Origin: an uncultured Eubacterium sp.
GTDB taxonomy: Bacteria > Bacillota > Clostridia > Lachnospirales > Lachnospiraceae
Reading direction: 5' to 3'
DNA: 64,000 nt
NCBI GenBank assembly: GCA_910589595.1
Contig: CAJUTM010000001.1
Span: 62,001-126,000, forward strand
Both the position numbers and the translations under genes were made by a program. The notes below the pieces were generated by a model. That model did not search any database. It was not told the DNA's origin and was given only the letters and a program-made list of their open reading frames with translations. Position 1 is the stretch's first letter; each line of letters opens with the position of its first letter. Of this stretch, positions 45,433 through 53,614 are shown in pieces.

Positions 45433-47214
45433 CTAATCATCCTGCAAAGCGTCAAATCCTGACTCTCCGGTTCTCACTTTGATGACGTCACCGACGTCGT
45501 AGATAAATATTTTTCCATCGCCGATATGTCCTGTATACAGGGCATCTTTCGCAGCAGCAACCACTTTCGATACAGGTACTGCACTGACAACGACTTCCAC
45601 TTTCATCTTCGGCAAAAGTGTAAATTCTACCGGTACTCCACGATAATACTCGGCCTTTCCTTTCTGTGTACCGCAGCCAAGCACCTGCGTCACCGTAATA
45701 CCCTGAACTCCGATTGCATTCAGAGCCTCTTTCAAATCTTCGAATTTACTCTGTCGGCATATGATATCTACTTTTGACAACTTCACATCCGAGGCAATGC
45801 CGGCGCTTTCTGTTTTCACCTGAACCGGAACTGCTTCATCCATTGGTACGGACACGGAAGAAGCCGGAGCATATTCCATACCCTTTCCTTTTTTACCCAT
45901 AATACCGGATATTCCCTCTACAGAAGTGACAAAGCCGGCATATGCACTCTTTAATCCATGTTCTGTCGAATCAAGACCGAGTACTTCTTCCTCTTCAGTA
46001 ACACGAAGACCGAATACTGCCTTAATCACATAAAAGACTATAAGCATCGTAATAGCTGCCCATGCGGCAACCGCAGCAAAACCTGTAAGCTGCCATCCGA
46101 GAAGTTTAAATCCGCCGCCATAAAACAAGCCGCTGACAACATTCCCCGTCCCGTCTGCCAGAGAATATCCCGGTGCACTCGGCGTGGCAAAAAGACCGAC
46201 GGCAATCGTACCCCAGATACCATTCAGACAGTGAACGGCGACTGCTCCTACCGGGTCGTCAATATGTAATTTGTAATCGAGCAGCCATACGCCAAAGACT
46301 ACAAGCACACCTGCTACTGCACCGATGCAAATCGCTCCGAGCGCATCCGTGACGTCACAGGACGCCGTAATCGCTACCAGACCGGCTAACGATGCGTTCA
46401 GACACATGGATACATCCGGTTTCCCGTATTTTATCCACGTAAAAATCATACAGGTAACTGTTGCGATTGCCGGCGCCACAGTCGTTGTCAGAAAAATTGA
46501 GCCGAGCTGCGCCGTACTCGTTGCCGCCGCCCCGTTAAAGCCATACCAGCCAAGCCATAAAATGAATACGCCAAGCGCCCCAATCGTAAGGTTATGTCCC
46601 GGGAAGGCGTTTACTTTAACGATTTTATTATTCTTATCCTTTGTAAACTTTCCAATTCGGGGCCCGAGAATTTTTGCTCCCACAAGCGCCGCAATTCCGC
46701 CTACCATATGAATGGCGCAGGAACCTGCAAAATCATGGAAGCCCATCTGTGCTAACCAGCCGCCGCCCCAAATCCAGTGCGCTTCAATCGGATAGACAAG
46801 CGCGGAAATTACTGCTGAATACACACAGTAGGAAAGGAACTTCGTTCTCTCCGCCATCGCCCCCGATACGATAGTCGCCGTCGTTGCACAAAATACAAGA
46901 TTGAATATAAAATTCGACCAGTCGAAATTGGCATAATTCGTAAATAAGTCAAATCCCGGTTTGCCGATGAAGCCCAGTAAATCCTCACCGAGTAAAAAGC
47001 TAAATCCGATAACGATAAATACTACCGTACCAATACAAAAATCCATCAGGTTTTTCATAATGATATTACCGGTGTTCTTTGCCCTTGTAAAACCTGCTTC
47101 CACCATGGCAAATCCGGCCTGCATCCAAAATACCAGCGCCGCTCCTATCAGAAACCAGACTCCCCATAACTCGCTGCTCATGGCAGCCAGCGCTTTTGTC
47201 ACTTCCTGTGTCAT
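45433..47214 (-). CDS. Ammonium transporter fused to a C-terminal P-II regulatory domain
   Basis: About 593 residues. Residues 15-420 are an Amt channel with around eleven membrane segments and the motifs DFAGSCAIHMVGG and FPGHNLTIGALGVFILWLGWYGFN (in part). After an acidic linker, about residues 480-590 form a P-II (GlnB) protein: VDIICRQSKFEDLKEAL, T-loop EYYRGVPVEF with the tyrosines, and GHIGDGKIFI. In most bacteria GlnK is a separate protein that plugs Amt; here gate and sensor are one chain. Start ATG 47214 is nine bases past GGAGG; ATG 47220 is too close. Confidence 0.9.
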   Translation of the reverse strand: MTQEVTKALAAMSSELWGVWFLIGAALVFWMQAGFAMVEAGFTRAKNTGNIIMKNLMDFCIGTVVFIVIGFSFLLGEDLLGFIGKPGFDLFTNYANFDWSNFIFNLVFCATTATIVSGAMAERTKFLSYCVYSAVISALVYPIEAHWIWGGGWLAQMGFHDFAGSCAIHMVGGIAALVGAKILGPRIGKFTKDKNNKIVKVNAFPGHNLTIGALGVFILWLGWYGFNGAAATSTAQLGSIFLTTTVAPAIATVTCMIFTWIKYGKPDVSMCLNASLAGLVAITASCDVTDALGAICIGAVAGVLVVFGVWLLDYKLHIDDPVGAVAVHCLNGIWGTIAVGLFATPSAPGYSLADGTGNVVSGLFYGGGFKLLGWQLTGFAAVAAWAAITMLIVFYVIKAVFGLRVTEEEEVLGLDSTEHGLKSAYAGFVTSVEGISGIMGKKGKGMEYAPASSVSVPMDEAVPVQVKTESAGIASDVKLSKVDIICRQSKFEDLKEALNAIGVQGITVTQVLGCGTQKGKAEYYRGVPVEFTLLPKMKVEVVVSAVPVSKVVAAAKDALYTGHIGDGKIFIYDVGDVIKVRTGESGFDALQDD

Positions 47215-47295
47215 ATACATGCACCTCCTGAATATAAGTGTAAGGCTCCATTTTCGCCGTTTGTTCCGCGAAAATAAAACATTCCCTTAGAAATA

Positions 47296-47346
47296 GAAAA
47301 AGCGCCAGAAGATTTCTCTTCTGACGCCCTCGTCATTTACGAGAGC
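47296..47346 (-). terminator. Attenuator in the amt leader: stem plus intrinsic terminator at the start of the transcript
   Basis: From the predicted start site the RNA begins with an 8-bp stem GCTCTCGT/ACGAGGGC (47326-47346, one G-U) whose last bases overlap the 5' arm of the next hairpin, GCGTCAGAAGA-GAAA-TCTTCTGGCGC (47302-47327), followed by TTTTT. A terminator within about 50 bases of the promoter and 80 bases before the gene indicates transcription attenuation. The loops do not show the A1/G4 hexaloop pattern of ANTAR targets. Confidence 0.6.
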
Positions 47347-47347
47347 A

Positions 47348-47376
47348 ATTATAAGAGCATTGCCGGTAAATGTCAA
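47348..47376 (-). promoter_or_regulatory. Consensus sigma-A promoter of the amt gene
   Basis: TTGACA (47371-47376) and TATAAT (47348-47353) with a 17-base spacer, both perfect. Confidence 0.85.
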
Positions 47377-47575
47377 TAGCGTTTTTTAAACTTTGTAATA
47401 TGTCACAAAAGCTCATTGTAAAAAATTAATTTTTTAGAAATAATGACAGTATTCTTTTCTTTTTAATCAAAATATGATACTATGATACCAGAGTCGAAAG
47501 TACAAAAAACCTTTTAACCACGACATTTGTGTATCACAAAGGCATGATAATATCACAATAGAAAGGTAGTAATTT

Positions 47576-48340
47576 ATGGCAATTAACATTAATGGAAAGA
47601 AGACATCTCTGGATGACGCCGCCATTTATCAGCAACGAGACGATAATATGCCGGAAAAAGAGCGGTTTCGGAATATGTCCCCCAAACAACGCTGGACACA
47701 TTTTTCTACTTATTATCTTCCTAAACTGCTCGTCATAACCGCCATTGCGGCCATCGTTTTTTACATCCTCTGGGTTGACTTCATAAAAAAAGCTGATATT
47801 TATATGCGCTGTGCCATTTTAAATGAATCCATTTCCGACAGCGCCCTTACCGAACTGAGCGACCGGTTTACCGAAACGCTGGACATGGATATCGGGCAGA
47901 ACAAGGCCTCTTTTTACATTTATTACACCGAGCCGGATATCGCCGCACAATTTGGCAGCGACGCCGGAAAAGACCTCTCGGAAATTGGCAGCCGTTTAGT
48001 GGCCGGTATGCTTGACACTATGATTGCCACGCCTGCCCACATCGAGCAGACTTACATGAAAAATGGTTTTATAACAGACCTGAGTACCTTTCTCACAAAA
48101 GAGGAGTACTCTCGTCTGCAAAAATATTTATATATTCCCTCTACAGACGATAATCAAAAAGGAGCGGCTTACGGTATCCGCATTGCGGAGAGTTCCGTAT
48201 ACCAGTCACTTTTTTCAGACCGTATCCCCTTACAGAAAGACCCTGTATTCTTCATTATGACAAATGCAACGGATGAGGGAAGAAAATATGCCCGCCGATT
48301 CATTTACTTTCTTTTTCCGGAAGTATTTGCTATTTCGTAA
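47576..48340 (+). CDS. Unknown single-pass membrane protein
   Basis: 254 residues: a basic cytoplasmic N-terminus (1-55, MSPKQRWTHFSTYYLPKLL just before the membrane), one membrane segment at about 56-77, then an extracytoplasmic domain of about 175 residues rich in Ile, Thr, Asp and Tyr. The outer domain has no cysteine pair beyond one Cys near the membrane. SD AAAGG lies nine bases before ATG. Family not recognised. Convergent with the following gene, with six bases between them. Confidence 0.65.
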   Translation: MAININGKKTSLDDAAIYQQRDDNMPEKERFRNMSPKQRWTHFSTYYLPKLLVITAIAAIVFYILWVDFIKKADIYMRCAILNESISDSALTELSDRFTETLDMDIGQNKASFYIYYTEPDIAAQFGSDAGKDLSEIGSRLVAGMLDTMIATPAHIEQTYMKNGFITDLSTFLTKEEYSRLQKYLYIPSTDDNQKGAAYGIRIAESSVYQSLFSDRIPLQKDPVFFIMTNATDEGRKYARRFIYFLFPEVFAIS

Positions 48341-48346
48341 TCGGTT

Positions 48347-48769
48347 TTACTGCAATTCACTAAATGAGATTTCATTATCCTTTCCGGTCACAGTCTGATC
48401 AGAAAGTTCCTCATCTTGTCCATTCCCTCCGGACGCTGTCGGTTTTGCCGTTCCTTTTGGTTTCTTTGTAGTCTTTGGCTTTTTGGTGGTCTTTGGTTTT
48501 TTGGTCGGAGTATTAGCACTCTTGTTTCTGGGATCGGCTGCTTCCGTTTCCTTTGCCGTCGGCTCCGTCTGTGCAGCCTCAGTGCCAGATGCGGCAGAGC
48601 CGCTTGCCGTATTGTTGGACAGATCCATGATTGATTGCTTGTTTCCGTTTCCATCATCGTCGGAAGATAATTTCCCCATCGTCACCCCAACAATTGTTCC
48701 TATAATCAGTATCGCCGCAATTGCAAGAGCGCCGATTGTCGTCAGACTACGTTTTTTTCTTTTCGTCAT
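48347..48769 (-). CDS. Unknown membrane-anchored protein with basic KPKTTK repeats
   Basis: 140 residues: basic start MTKRKKRSLTT, one membrane segment at about 12-31, then a disordered exterior: Asp/Asn/Ser-rich, then Glu/Thr-rich, then three near-identical TKKPKTTKKPK units at about 89-108, then an acidic tail ending EISFSELQ. No catalytic domain. Such basic, low-complexity exteriors may interact with wall polymers. Probably a separate unit with the 43-residue gene upstream on the same strand. Confidence 0.6.
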   Translation of the reverse strand: MTKRKKRSLTTIGALAIAAILIIGTIVGVTMGKLSSDDDGNGNKQSIMDLSNNTASGSAASGTEAAQTEPTAKETEAADPRNKSANTPTKKPKTTKKPKTTKKPKGTAKPTASGGNGQDEELSDQTVTGKDNEISFSELQ

Positions 48770-48815
48770 TTTTCCCTCCTGCTATAAATACACGAACACA
48801 TATGATATCGGGGAG

Positions 48816-48857
48816 AAAAAAGGGAAAGAGATCATCCGGTAGTGATTTCAGATGACC
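48816..48857 (-). terminator. Terminator after the 43-residue peptide gene
   Basis: GGTCATC pairs with GATGATC (one G-U) around a 14-base loop at 48830-48857, followed on the minus strand by TCTTTCCCTTTTTT. Confidence 0.55.
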
Positions 48858-48882
48858 CCTTTCCTTTCGATACATATATGCC

Positions 48883-49014
48883 TTACTGTAAGCTATCAAA
48901 ACCGGTTTCATTCATACCGATGTCGCTGAAGTCGCTAAGACCCGAGGTCGTGACAATATCCTCGTTGTCAAAATTTATGATTGTTACCTCAGGTTTTTCA
49001 TACTCCATTTTCAT
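48883..49014 (-). CDS. 43-residue acidic peptide
   Basis: ATG at 49014 follows GGGAGG by ten bases and ends TAA at 48883, then a terminator, so it looks like a complete small gene. The peptide starts MKMEYEKPEVTIINFDNEDI and goes on VTTSGLSDFSDIG then MNETGFDSLQ. It is acidic, has no cysteine and no membrane segment. Short proteins opening with a Tyr-Glu-Lys-Pro/hydrophobic strand and a D/E-D-I-(V/I)-T-T-S-G block recur in Lachnospiraceae as far as I recall, with unknown function. No maturation enzyme is adjacent. Confidence 0.65.
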   Translation of the reverse strand: MKMEYEKPEVTIINFDNEDIVTTSGLSDFSDIGMNETGFDSLQ

Positions 49015-49047
49015 GTTCAATAATCCTCCCTTTCAATTATTTTATTT

Positions 49048-49117
49048 AGTTTTTTCTGCATATACGTTTTTTCTGCATATACAGTCAGACCCGCACCATT
49101 GTCTGTGGGGAACGGGT
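49048..49117. repeat. Exact 17-bp tandem duplication and adjacent stem
   Basis: GTTTTTTCTGCATATAC occurs twice head to tail at 49048-49064 and 49065-49081, then GACCCG (49087-49092) pairs with CGGGTC (49112-49117). It lies in the 380-base gap between divergent genes 49014 and 49395; apart from a promoter at 49288-49316 and a T7/A7 hairpin at 49234-49260, nothing else is seen in that gap. Confidence 0.7.
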
Positions 49118-49287
49118 CGGAAAGATCGACCGAAAGATGCATAAACAAATAGTCTATAAAAAGTATAAATCAAGCAAAGCGGTATCGTCAAGAGAATCTA
49201 TATAATTTCAACAAAATATACATCGTTTTTTTCTTTTTTTGTGCGGATTGCACAAAAAAATTCAAAGAATATCTACATTCTCTCATA

Positions 49288-49316
49288 TTGTTCTTTCGTT
49301 TTGGATGTGGTATAAA
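49288..49316 (+). promoter_or_regulatory. Promoter of the 476-residue secreted protein gene
   Basis: TTGTTC (49288-49293) and TATAAA (49311-49316) with a 17-base spacer, about 75 bases before the start. Confidence 0.5.
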
Positions 49317-49394
49317 TAGATAAGGGAAGATGACCGGAAACGGAAACATTAAACAAATAGCAAATCAAATCTAAAAAGAAAGGAAAGAAAAAAA

Positions 49395-50825
49395 TTGAAA
49401 AAAGAATTATGTATAAAAAAAGCATTGGCAATGGTTCTGATGCTGGTGTTCTCTTTGTCGTGTGTAATTTCCGCTCCAAAGGTAAAAGCGGAAGGTAGCA
49501 AAAAAACAGCTGCTCCGACTGTTACGCTGAATGGCGCAACCATCCGGACAGACGCAAACGACGGAAATCAGGGTCTGCGTTTCAAAATCACGGTAACGGA
49601 TGCGGCAAATGTCAAGGCCTGTGGTATTGAACTGGCAAAAAGCAGCAACGCGGAAAATCCGCTTGATATCGGAACGGCAAACACAAATTTCCAGAAGATC
49701 TATAAAAAAACAACCGAGGATGATGGATCGGTAACCGTGGAGTATGTAGCTGCTGTGACAAATATTCCGAATACTGAGTTGAAGACGGATATTTATGCAA
49801 AGGGATATATTATCAAAGCGGATGGCACAAAGGTCTATACGGCAGAACTGGGAAGAAATATGCAGCAGGTGGCAAGCGCAAGCGGTAATACGTTTGATGA
49901 AACCGGAAACTTGACGCCTATAGACAGGGTAGGGCTGAAGCTCACGCCTACAGACGGGCGCGGCGTAGGAATCATAAAGGGGCTAAATGAATACTCACTT
50001 ATTTATTCCAATAAAAAGGTTCATGTCCAGTTTGATGTGAGGATGCAGGGGAAAGTGGCAGATGAAAATGAAACACTCGATATCGTACTAGATGCAGGGA
50101 ATGGTAATACTAAAATATTAGGAACGGTGACGGTCACAAATGATTGGACGAATGTTGACATCCCGGACGTTCAGTTCCCTCAGATAGGACAAGGGCAGCC
50201 ATGTATCTATCTCAAGCTTTCTAACGAGAATTCGGATATGTCTGACAAGGAGTTTTACATAAAGAAACGCCTTTTTGAGGTTGTTGATCCTGGTTCGGCG
50301 TATACTATTAATTTTGACAATTTTTCGTCTGAGGACGTACATGTTCGTGGAGCCGGAAGTGCCGAAATAGTAGACGCCAATGTGTCGGAGTCGGAATCAC
50401 CAAATAAGTATCTGGCTTATACACGGGGGAATGGTGATGCGGACTATGCTTTTGGTGCTTATCCGATTATAAAAATTAAACTGCCGGATGGCAAAACACT
50501 ATCCGATTATGGCAACATCTCATTCAACCAAATGGGGGTTGCAGGAGATGTTGGATATAAGCCGATACATGTAGCTATAACGACTTCTCTCGATGATGCA
50601 AAATCGATAAACTCGGAGGATTCTTGTTTAGGTATTGCAGAAAGTGGGTGTGGTTCAGGCGTGTGGGCTTTCATGTCTAACTACAAACTTCCGACTGACA
50701 ACAGAGCGGACTTAAACGAGTTTTTCCTTATTATTCGAACGCACGCGTTATCTAGTAAGGACGGCGCTTTGACACAATTTGCTATTGATAATATTAAATT
50801 TTATGAGAAAGAAACGGTGAAATAG
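49395..50825 (+). CDS. Unknown secreted protein with beta-rich, possibly carbohydrate-binding domains
   Basis: 476 residues starting with TTG at 49395 after AAAGGAAAG; an ATG at 49431 would cut into the signal peptide. Signal peptide to about residue 32 (hydrophobic core ALAMVLMLVFSLSCVISA, cleaved near KAEG). A first beta domain (33-155, TVTLNGATIRTD...), a middle beta domain, then a C-terminal domain (about 300-470) beginning YTINFDNFSSEDV and ending IDNIKFYEK, the shape of a jelly-roll carbohydrate-binding module. No LPxTG-like or NPQTN-like sorting motif at the C-terminus. No catalytic domain recognised. Ends in a terminator. Confidence 0.7.
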   Translation: MKKELCIKKALAMVLMLVFSLSCVISAPKVKAEGSKKTAAPTVTLNGATIRTDANDGNQGLRFKITVTDAANVKACGIELAKSSNAENPLDIGTANTNFQKIYKKTTEDDGSVTVEYVAAVTNIPNTELKTDIYAKGYIIKADGTKVYTAELGRNMQQVASASGNTFDETGNLTPIDRVGLKLTPTDGRGVGIIKGLNEYSLIYSNKKVHVQFDVRMQGKVADENETLDIVLDAGNGNTKILGTVTVTNDWTNVDIPDVQFPQIGQGQPCIYLKLSNENSDMSDKEFYIKKRLFEVVDPGSAYTINFDNFSSEDVHVRGAGSAEIVDANVSESESPNKYLAYTRGNGDADYAFGAYPIIKIKLPDGKTLSDYGNISFNQMGVAGDVGYKPIHVAITTSLDDAKSINSEDSCLGIAESGCGSGVWAFMSNYKLPTDNRADLNEFFLIIRTHALSSKDGALTQFAIDNIKFYEKETVK

Positions 50826-50855
50826 TTGTAATTATTATTTATAATCCGGGTTCTG

Positions 50856-50893
50856 ACAGGACTGTTGCCTGAGGGTGGCAGTCCTGTTTCCTA
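50856..50893 (+). terminator. Intrinsic terminator of the secreted protein gene
   Basis: ACAGGACTG (50856-50864) pairs with CAGTCCTGT (50879-50887), followed by TTCCTATTTATTT. Confidence 0.65.
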
Positions 50894-51003
50894 TTTATTT
50901 CGTCAAACGTTTCCGAAAATAAACGCGAGAGAAAGAAGCGTTTCGGAAATCTGAGCCTGCGCCCTGAAGCGGGCAGAACATAATAGAGCACACAGAAAAC
51001 CGG

Positions 51004-51777
51004 CTACGCCTGTTTTCTCCTCGCCACGACAACAAACCGTCCCTCGTCCGTGTGGTAGGCACACGTCACCAGCGTGAGCAGCTGTTCTCCGTACACCGGC
51101 TTCACCCCTGTCTTATGAACGGATAATTTTATGCAGTTCTCAACATAGTCCGTGAATTGTTTTTCCGACAGCGCTCCGCCGTAACGATAATATTTAAACA
51201 CGTCTTCCTCTTCTTTATATATTTTAGAGCGGAATACGGCCACGACCTCATATTTTCTTTTTTCATAGAGCGTATCAAACTCAATCGTCTTATGCTTCTT
51301 GTAAAATGCGGAATCTTCGTAATCTTCCAGATGGGCAAACATCAACCCGCTTTTCATATGATGTCCGTAAACCATCAAATTGCTGTTATTGTCTTCCACA
51401 TCACAATTGGCGTCCAAAAAAGGAAGTCCGTTGACATCTTTCTTTTTCTTAAAGTTTCTGTGCAGATAATACTCCGAGTCCTTTTTCGTCTGCATCACCG
51501 GATAGTCAATCTTCGTATCTTTGACCGTAACCCAGCCAATCAAATCGCCGTTTTTCTTATATAATTTTCTATAGTCTTTCAAAATGGCGCGCCCGTCGGA
51601 AGTTTGTAACTCTTCCCCTCCCTCGTTCACACTCTCTATCTTACTCTGCTGCAGCTCCCCCAGCTCGTTTTCCGTCTGTCTGGCTTCCCAAAAATAGCGG
51701 AACAGGTACAAGCCGCTGCCGATAAACACAAGAACTAACAGAACTAAAATCACATTGGTAATCCATTTCTTCTTCAT
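51004..51777 (-). CDS. srtB: Class B sortase
   Basis: 257 residues from ATG 51777, seven bases past GGGAGG (an in-frame TTG at 51783 is too close). Membrane anchor at about 6-28, then the extracellular sortase barrel: GWVTVKDTKIDYPVMQ, catalytic histidine region VYGHHMKSG near 137-145, and the catalytic cysteine in TLVTCAYH near 239 with an arginine in GRFVVVARR. Class B by spacing and length. No sorting-signal substrate is visible nearby. The gene originally followed the GNAT gene; its Shine-Dalgarno abuts the left 25-bp repeat of the island. Confidence 0.93.
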   Translation of the reverse strand: MKKKWITNVILVLLVLVFIGSGLYLFRYFWEARQTENELGELQQSKIESVNEGGEELQTSDGRAILKDYRKLYKKNGDLIGWVTVKDTKIDYPVMQTKKDSEYYLHRNFKKKKDVNGLPFLDANCDVEDNNSNLMVYGHHMKSGLMFAHLEDYEDSAFYKKHKTIEFDTLYEKRKYEVVAVFRSKIYKEEEDVFKYYRYGGALSEKQFTDYVENCIKLSVHKTGVKPVYGEQLLTLVTCAYHTDEGRFVVVARRKQA

Positions 51778-51789
51778 CTTCAACCTCCC

Positions 51790-51814
51790 TAAAATGTCAA
51801 TCTCATTGACGTAA
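51790..51814. repeat. Island boundary repeat (left)
   Basis: 25 bases identical to 53830-53854, in direct orientation, exactly 2,040 bases apart. The outer flank here is the sortase Shine-Dalgarno; the inner flank is the stop of the recombinase remnant. Behaves as an att site. Confidence 0.85.
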
Positions 51815-52147
51815 TCAAAAATCTGAATGCTTCTGTTTTAAGCGTTCTTGAAACATATCTTCATATTCTTCAGCAGATGGAGCATCAATAATACCGATAC
51901 CACTATAATAAATATCAATCGGATATATGGTCTTTCCGTCTATCATCTGTTTCTTAGATACCATAATGTAATCAATAAACTCATTAACGATGGCGGGCGT
52001 AAGTTCCCTGATTTCCGTATAACGCCTGACTTTCTCCACAAATTCTGACACATTTGTGGTTTTGTCATTCTGCATTTCAATGTCTGCTTTTAACTGGACA
52101 AGAGATTCTTTTAAGGCTTTCTGCTCTGCTTCATAGTTTGCCGACAT
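51815..52147 (-). pseudogene. C-terminal remnant of a large serine recombinase
   Basis: 110 residues matching the tail of Tn4451/Tn1549-type large serine recombinases as I know them: MSANYEAEQKALKESL, a coiled-coil spacer, then RRYTEIRELTPAIVNEFIDYI and the DIYYSGIGIID C-terminal block (DUF4368-like). The reading frame continues a few codons upstream of the ATG as YRFAT, also recombinase-like, before homology stops near 52165. The catalytic N-terminal domain and zinc/coiled-coil core are missing, so it is non-functional. Its stop codon touches the left boundary repeat, the normal place for an integrase next to its att site. Confidence 0.75.
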
Positions 52148-52359
52148 TGTTGCAAAACGGTACGATTTTGTTCAATTTTATTTGATTCTTTATCCCAACA
52201 AAGCAATAAAAACTGTACACTATTAAATCTAAATACATATGAAATTTCTAAATTGGAATTCATAAGAAATTGTTTTATCTCTTCATCAAAAAATGAGCAA
52301 TCTTCTTTATGCGACCGCATATCATTGTAGGCATATTTCAATAGCATTTTTTGAATCAT
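52111..52359 (-). CDS. Unknown small ORF, chimeric at its C-terminus
   Basis: 82-residue frame. Its first 65 residues (MIQKMLLKYAYNDMRSHKED and on) are of unknown family; the last 17 or so read the recombinase remnant out of frame, so the natural C-terminus was probably lost in the deletion that removed the recombinase. No clear Shine-Dalgarno. AT-rich like the rest of the island. Confidence 0.35.
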   Translation of the reverse strand: MIQKMLLKYAYNDMRSHKEDCSFFDEEIKQFLMNSNLEISYVFRFNSVQFLLLCWDKESNKIEQNRTVLQQCRQTMKQSRKP

Positions 52360-52420
52360 AACATAATCATATTCTATTAATTTTTTAAATTACAAATTGG
52401 CTTACGGCTTGTAAGCCAAT

Positions 52421-53479
52421 TTATTCGGAGAGTTCACTTTCTATTTCCTCTACTGTCGGCAGACTGCTCTTAAATTCCTCACGAAGTACCTTTGTCAATT
52501 CATATTCTGCAATCCCAATTGGTTGTGAAATATCATCGAGCGCATACTCAGCAACGACATCATCTTTATCCTTACATATTAGTATACCAATTGTCGGATT
52601 ATCCTTTTCAGTTTTCATCTGTTTATTGACAGCCGTGACATAAAAATTTAATTTTCCTGCAAATTCTGGCTTGAATTTTTCCGTTTTCAGTTCCACTACA
52701 ACATAGCAATGAAGGCGGACATGGTAAAAAAGCAAATCCATATAGAATTCACTTTCACCGACATGCAAATGTATTTGCCTGCCAAGATACGAAAAACCTG
52801 TGCCCAATTCTAATAGAAATTGAGTAATTTGATTGATAAGGGCATCTTCCAATTCTTTTTCGTCATATTTTTCTCTCAAGGTCAGAAAGTCAAAATTGTA
52901 TGGATTTCTCAATGTTTGTTCAGCTAAATCAGATTGCGGCTCTGGCAATTTAAATTGAAAATTGGTAATAGCTTTGCCTTGTCTGTCATACAAACCGCTA
53001 TCTATTTGATGTTCTAAAACAGTTCTGCTCCAACCGTTATCCATCGTTTTCTGCGCATAAAATAATGCTTCTGCAATACTTTTACACTTATACATAATCC
53101 TCTGATTATGCCCCCACGGAATAGATTTAATTATTTTTTCAATTAATTCCATTTGGCTTACAGCCTGTAAGCCATTTTCGTCGGAGTTATAAAATTTATA
53201 CCAATAACGTATGCTTTTTAAGTTTTGCACTGAAAAACCCGACATATTAGGAAAAGTCTTTCGTAAATCTTTACTCATTGTTGCAAGAAATGCCTCTCCC
53301 CATTTTGCATTTTTCTGCTTGGCAACAATATCTCTGCCTATATCCCAATATAAATCAAGCATCTCATGATTCACCTTAACAGAAGCCTTTATCTGACTAT
53401 GCTTTATCCTGTTCTTTATATTCTCTATCCATGCTTTATATTCATCATCCACAATAAAGCCAACCTCTCTACCTGCCAC
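52421..53479 (-). CDS. PDDEXK nuclease-family protein (YhcG/DUF1016)
   Basis: 352 residues, full family length. N-terminal helical part with LYWDIGRDIVAKQKNAKWGE and FSVQNLKSIRYWYKFY, then the C-terminal nuclease-like domain (about 185-340) with GTGFSYLGRQIHLHVGESEFYMDLLFYH and VVELKTEKFKPEFAGKLNFY: the D...ELK pattern is the PDDEXK core. Family members are mobile, often beside restriction or toxin genes, and their biological role is poorly known. GTG start at 53479 after GGAGG. It is the one intact cargo gene of the island. Confidence 0.85.
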   Translation of the reverse strand: MAGREVGFIVDDEYKAWIENIKNRIKHSQIKASVKVNHEMLDLYWDIGRDIVAKQKNAKWGEAFLATMSKDLRKTFPNMSGFSVQNLKSIRYWYKFYNSDENGLQAVSQMELIEKIIKSIPWGHNQRIMYKCKSIAEALFYAQKTMDNGWSRTVLEHQIDSGLYDRQGKAITNFQFKLPEPQSDLAEQTLRNPYNFDFLTLREKYDEKELEDALINQITQFLLELGTGFSYLGRQIHLHVGESEFYMDLLFYHVRLHCYVVVELKTEKFKPEFAGKLNFYVTAVNKQMKTEKDNPTIGILICKDKDDVVAEYALDDISQPIGIAEYELTKVLREEFKSSLPTVEEIESELSE

Positions 53480-53614
53480 TTTTATCTTCCTCCAATCAGT
53501 ATATCCTATCCTTTGACTGTATATGTGTTTTCTATTTTACCATATACAAATGAATTTTTCCACTTTTTCAGATGAAACAGCGACATTAGCTGTGCGCCAA
53601 TGCCGCTTTCAAAA

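Noticed and set aside
47296..47346. amt leader as an ANTAR antitermination target
   Set aside because: The two loops are not hexaloops with A at position 1 and G at position 4.
49234..49260. T7-GTGC/GCAC-A7 hairpin as a terminator of a hidden small RNA
   Set aside because: The T run is on the 5' side and the A run on the 3' side on both strands, opposite to an intrinsic terminator.
51815..52147. A functional small recombination directionality or accessory gene
   Set aside because: The sequence is that of the C-terminal end of a large serine recombinase, with recombinase-like residues continuing upstream of the ATG.
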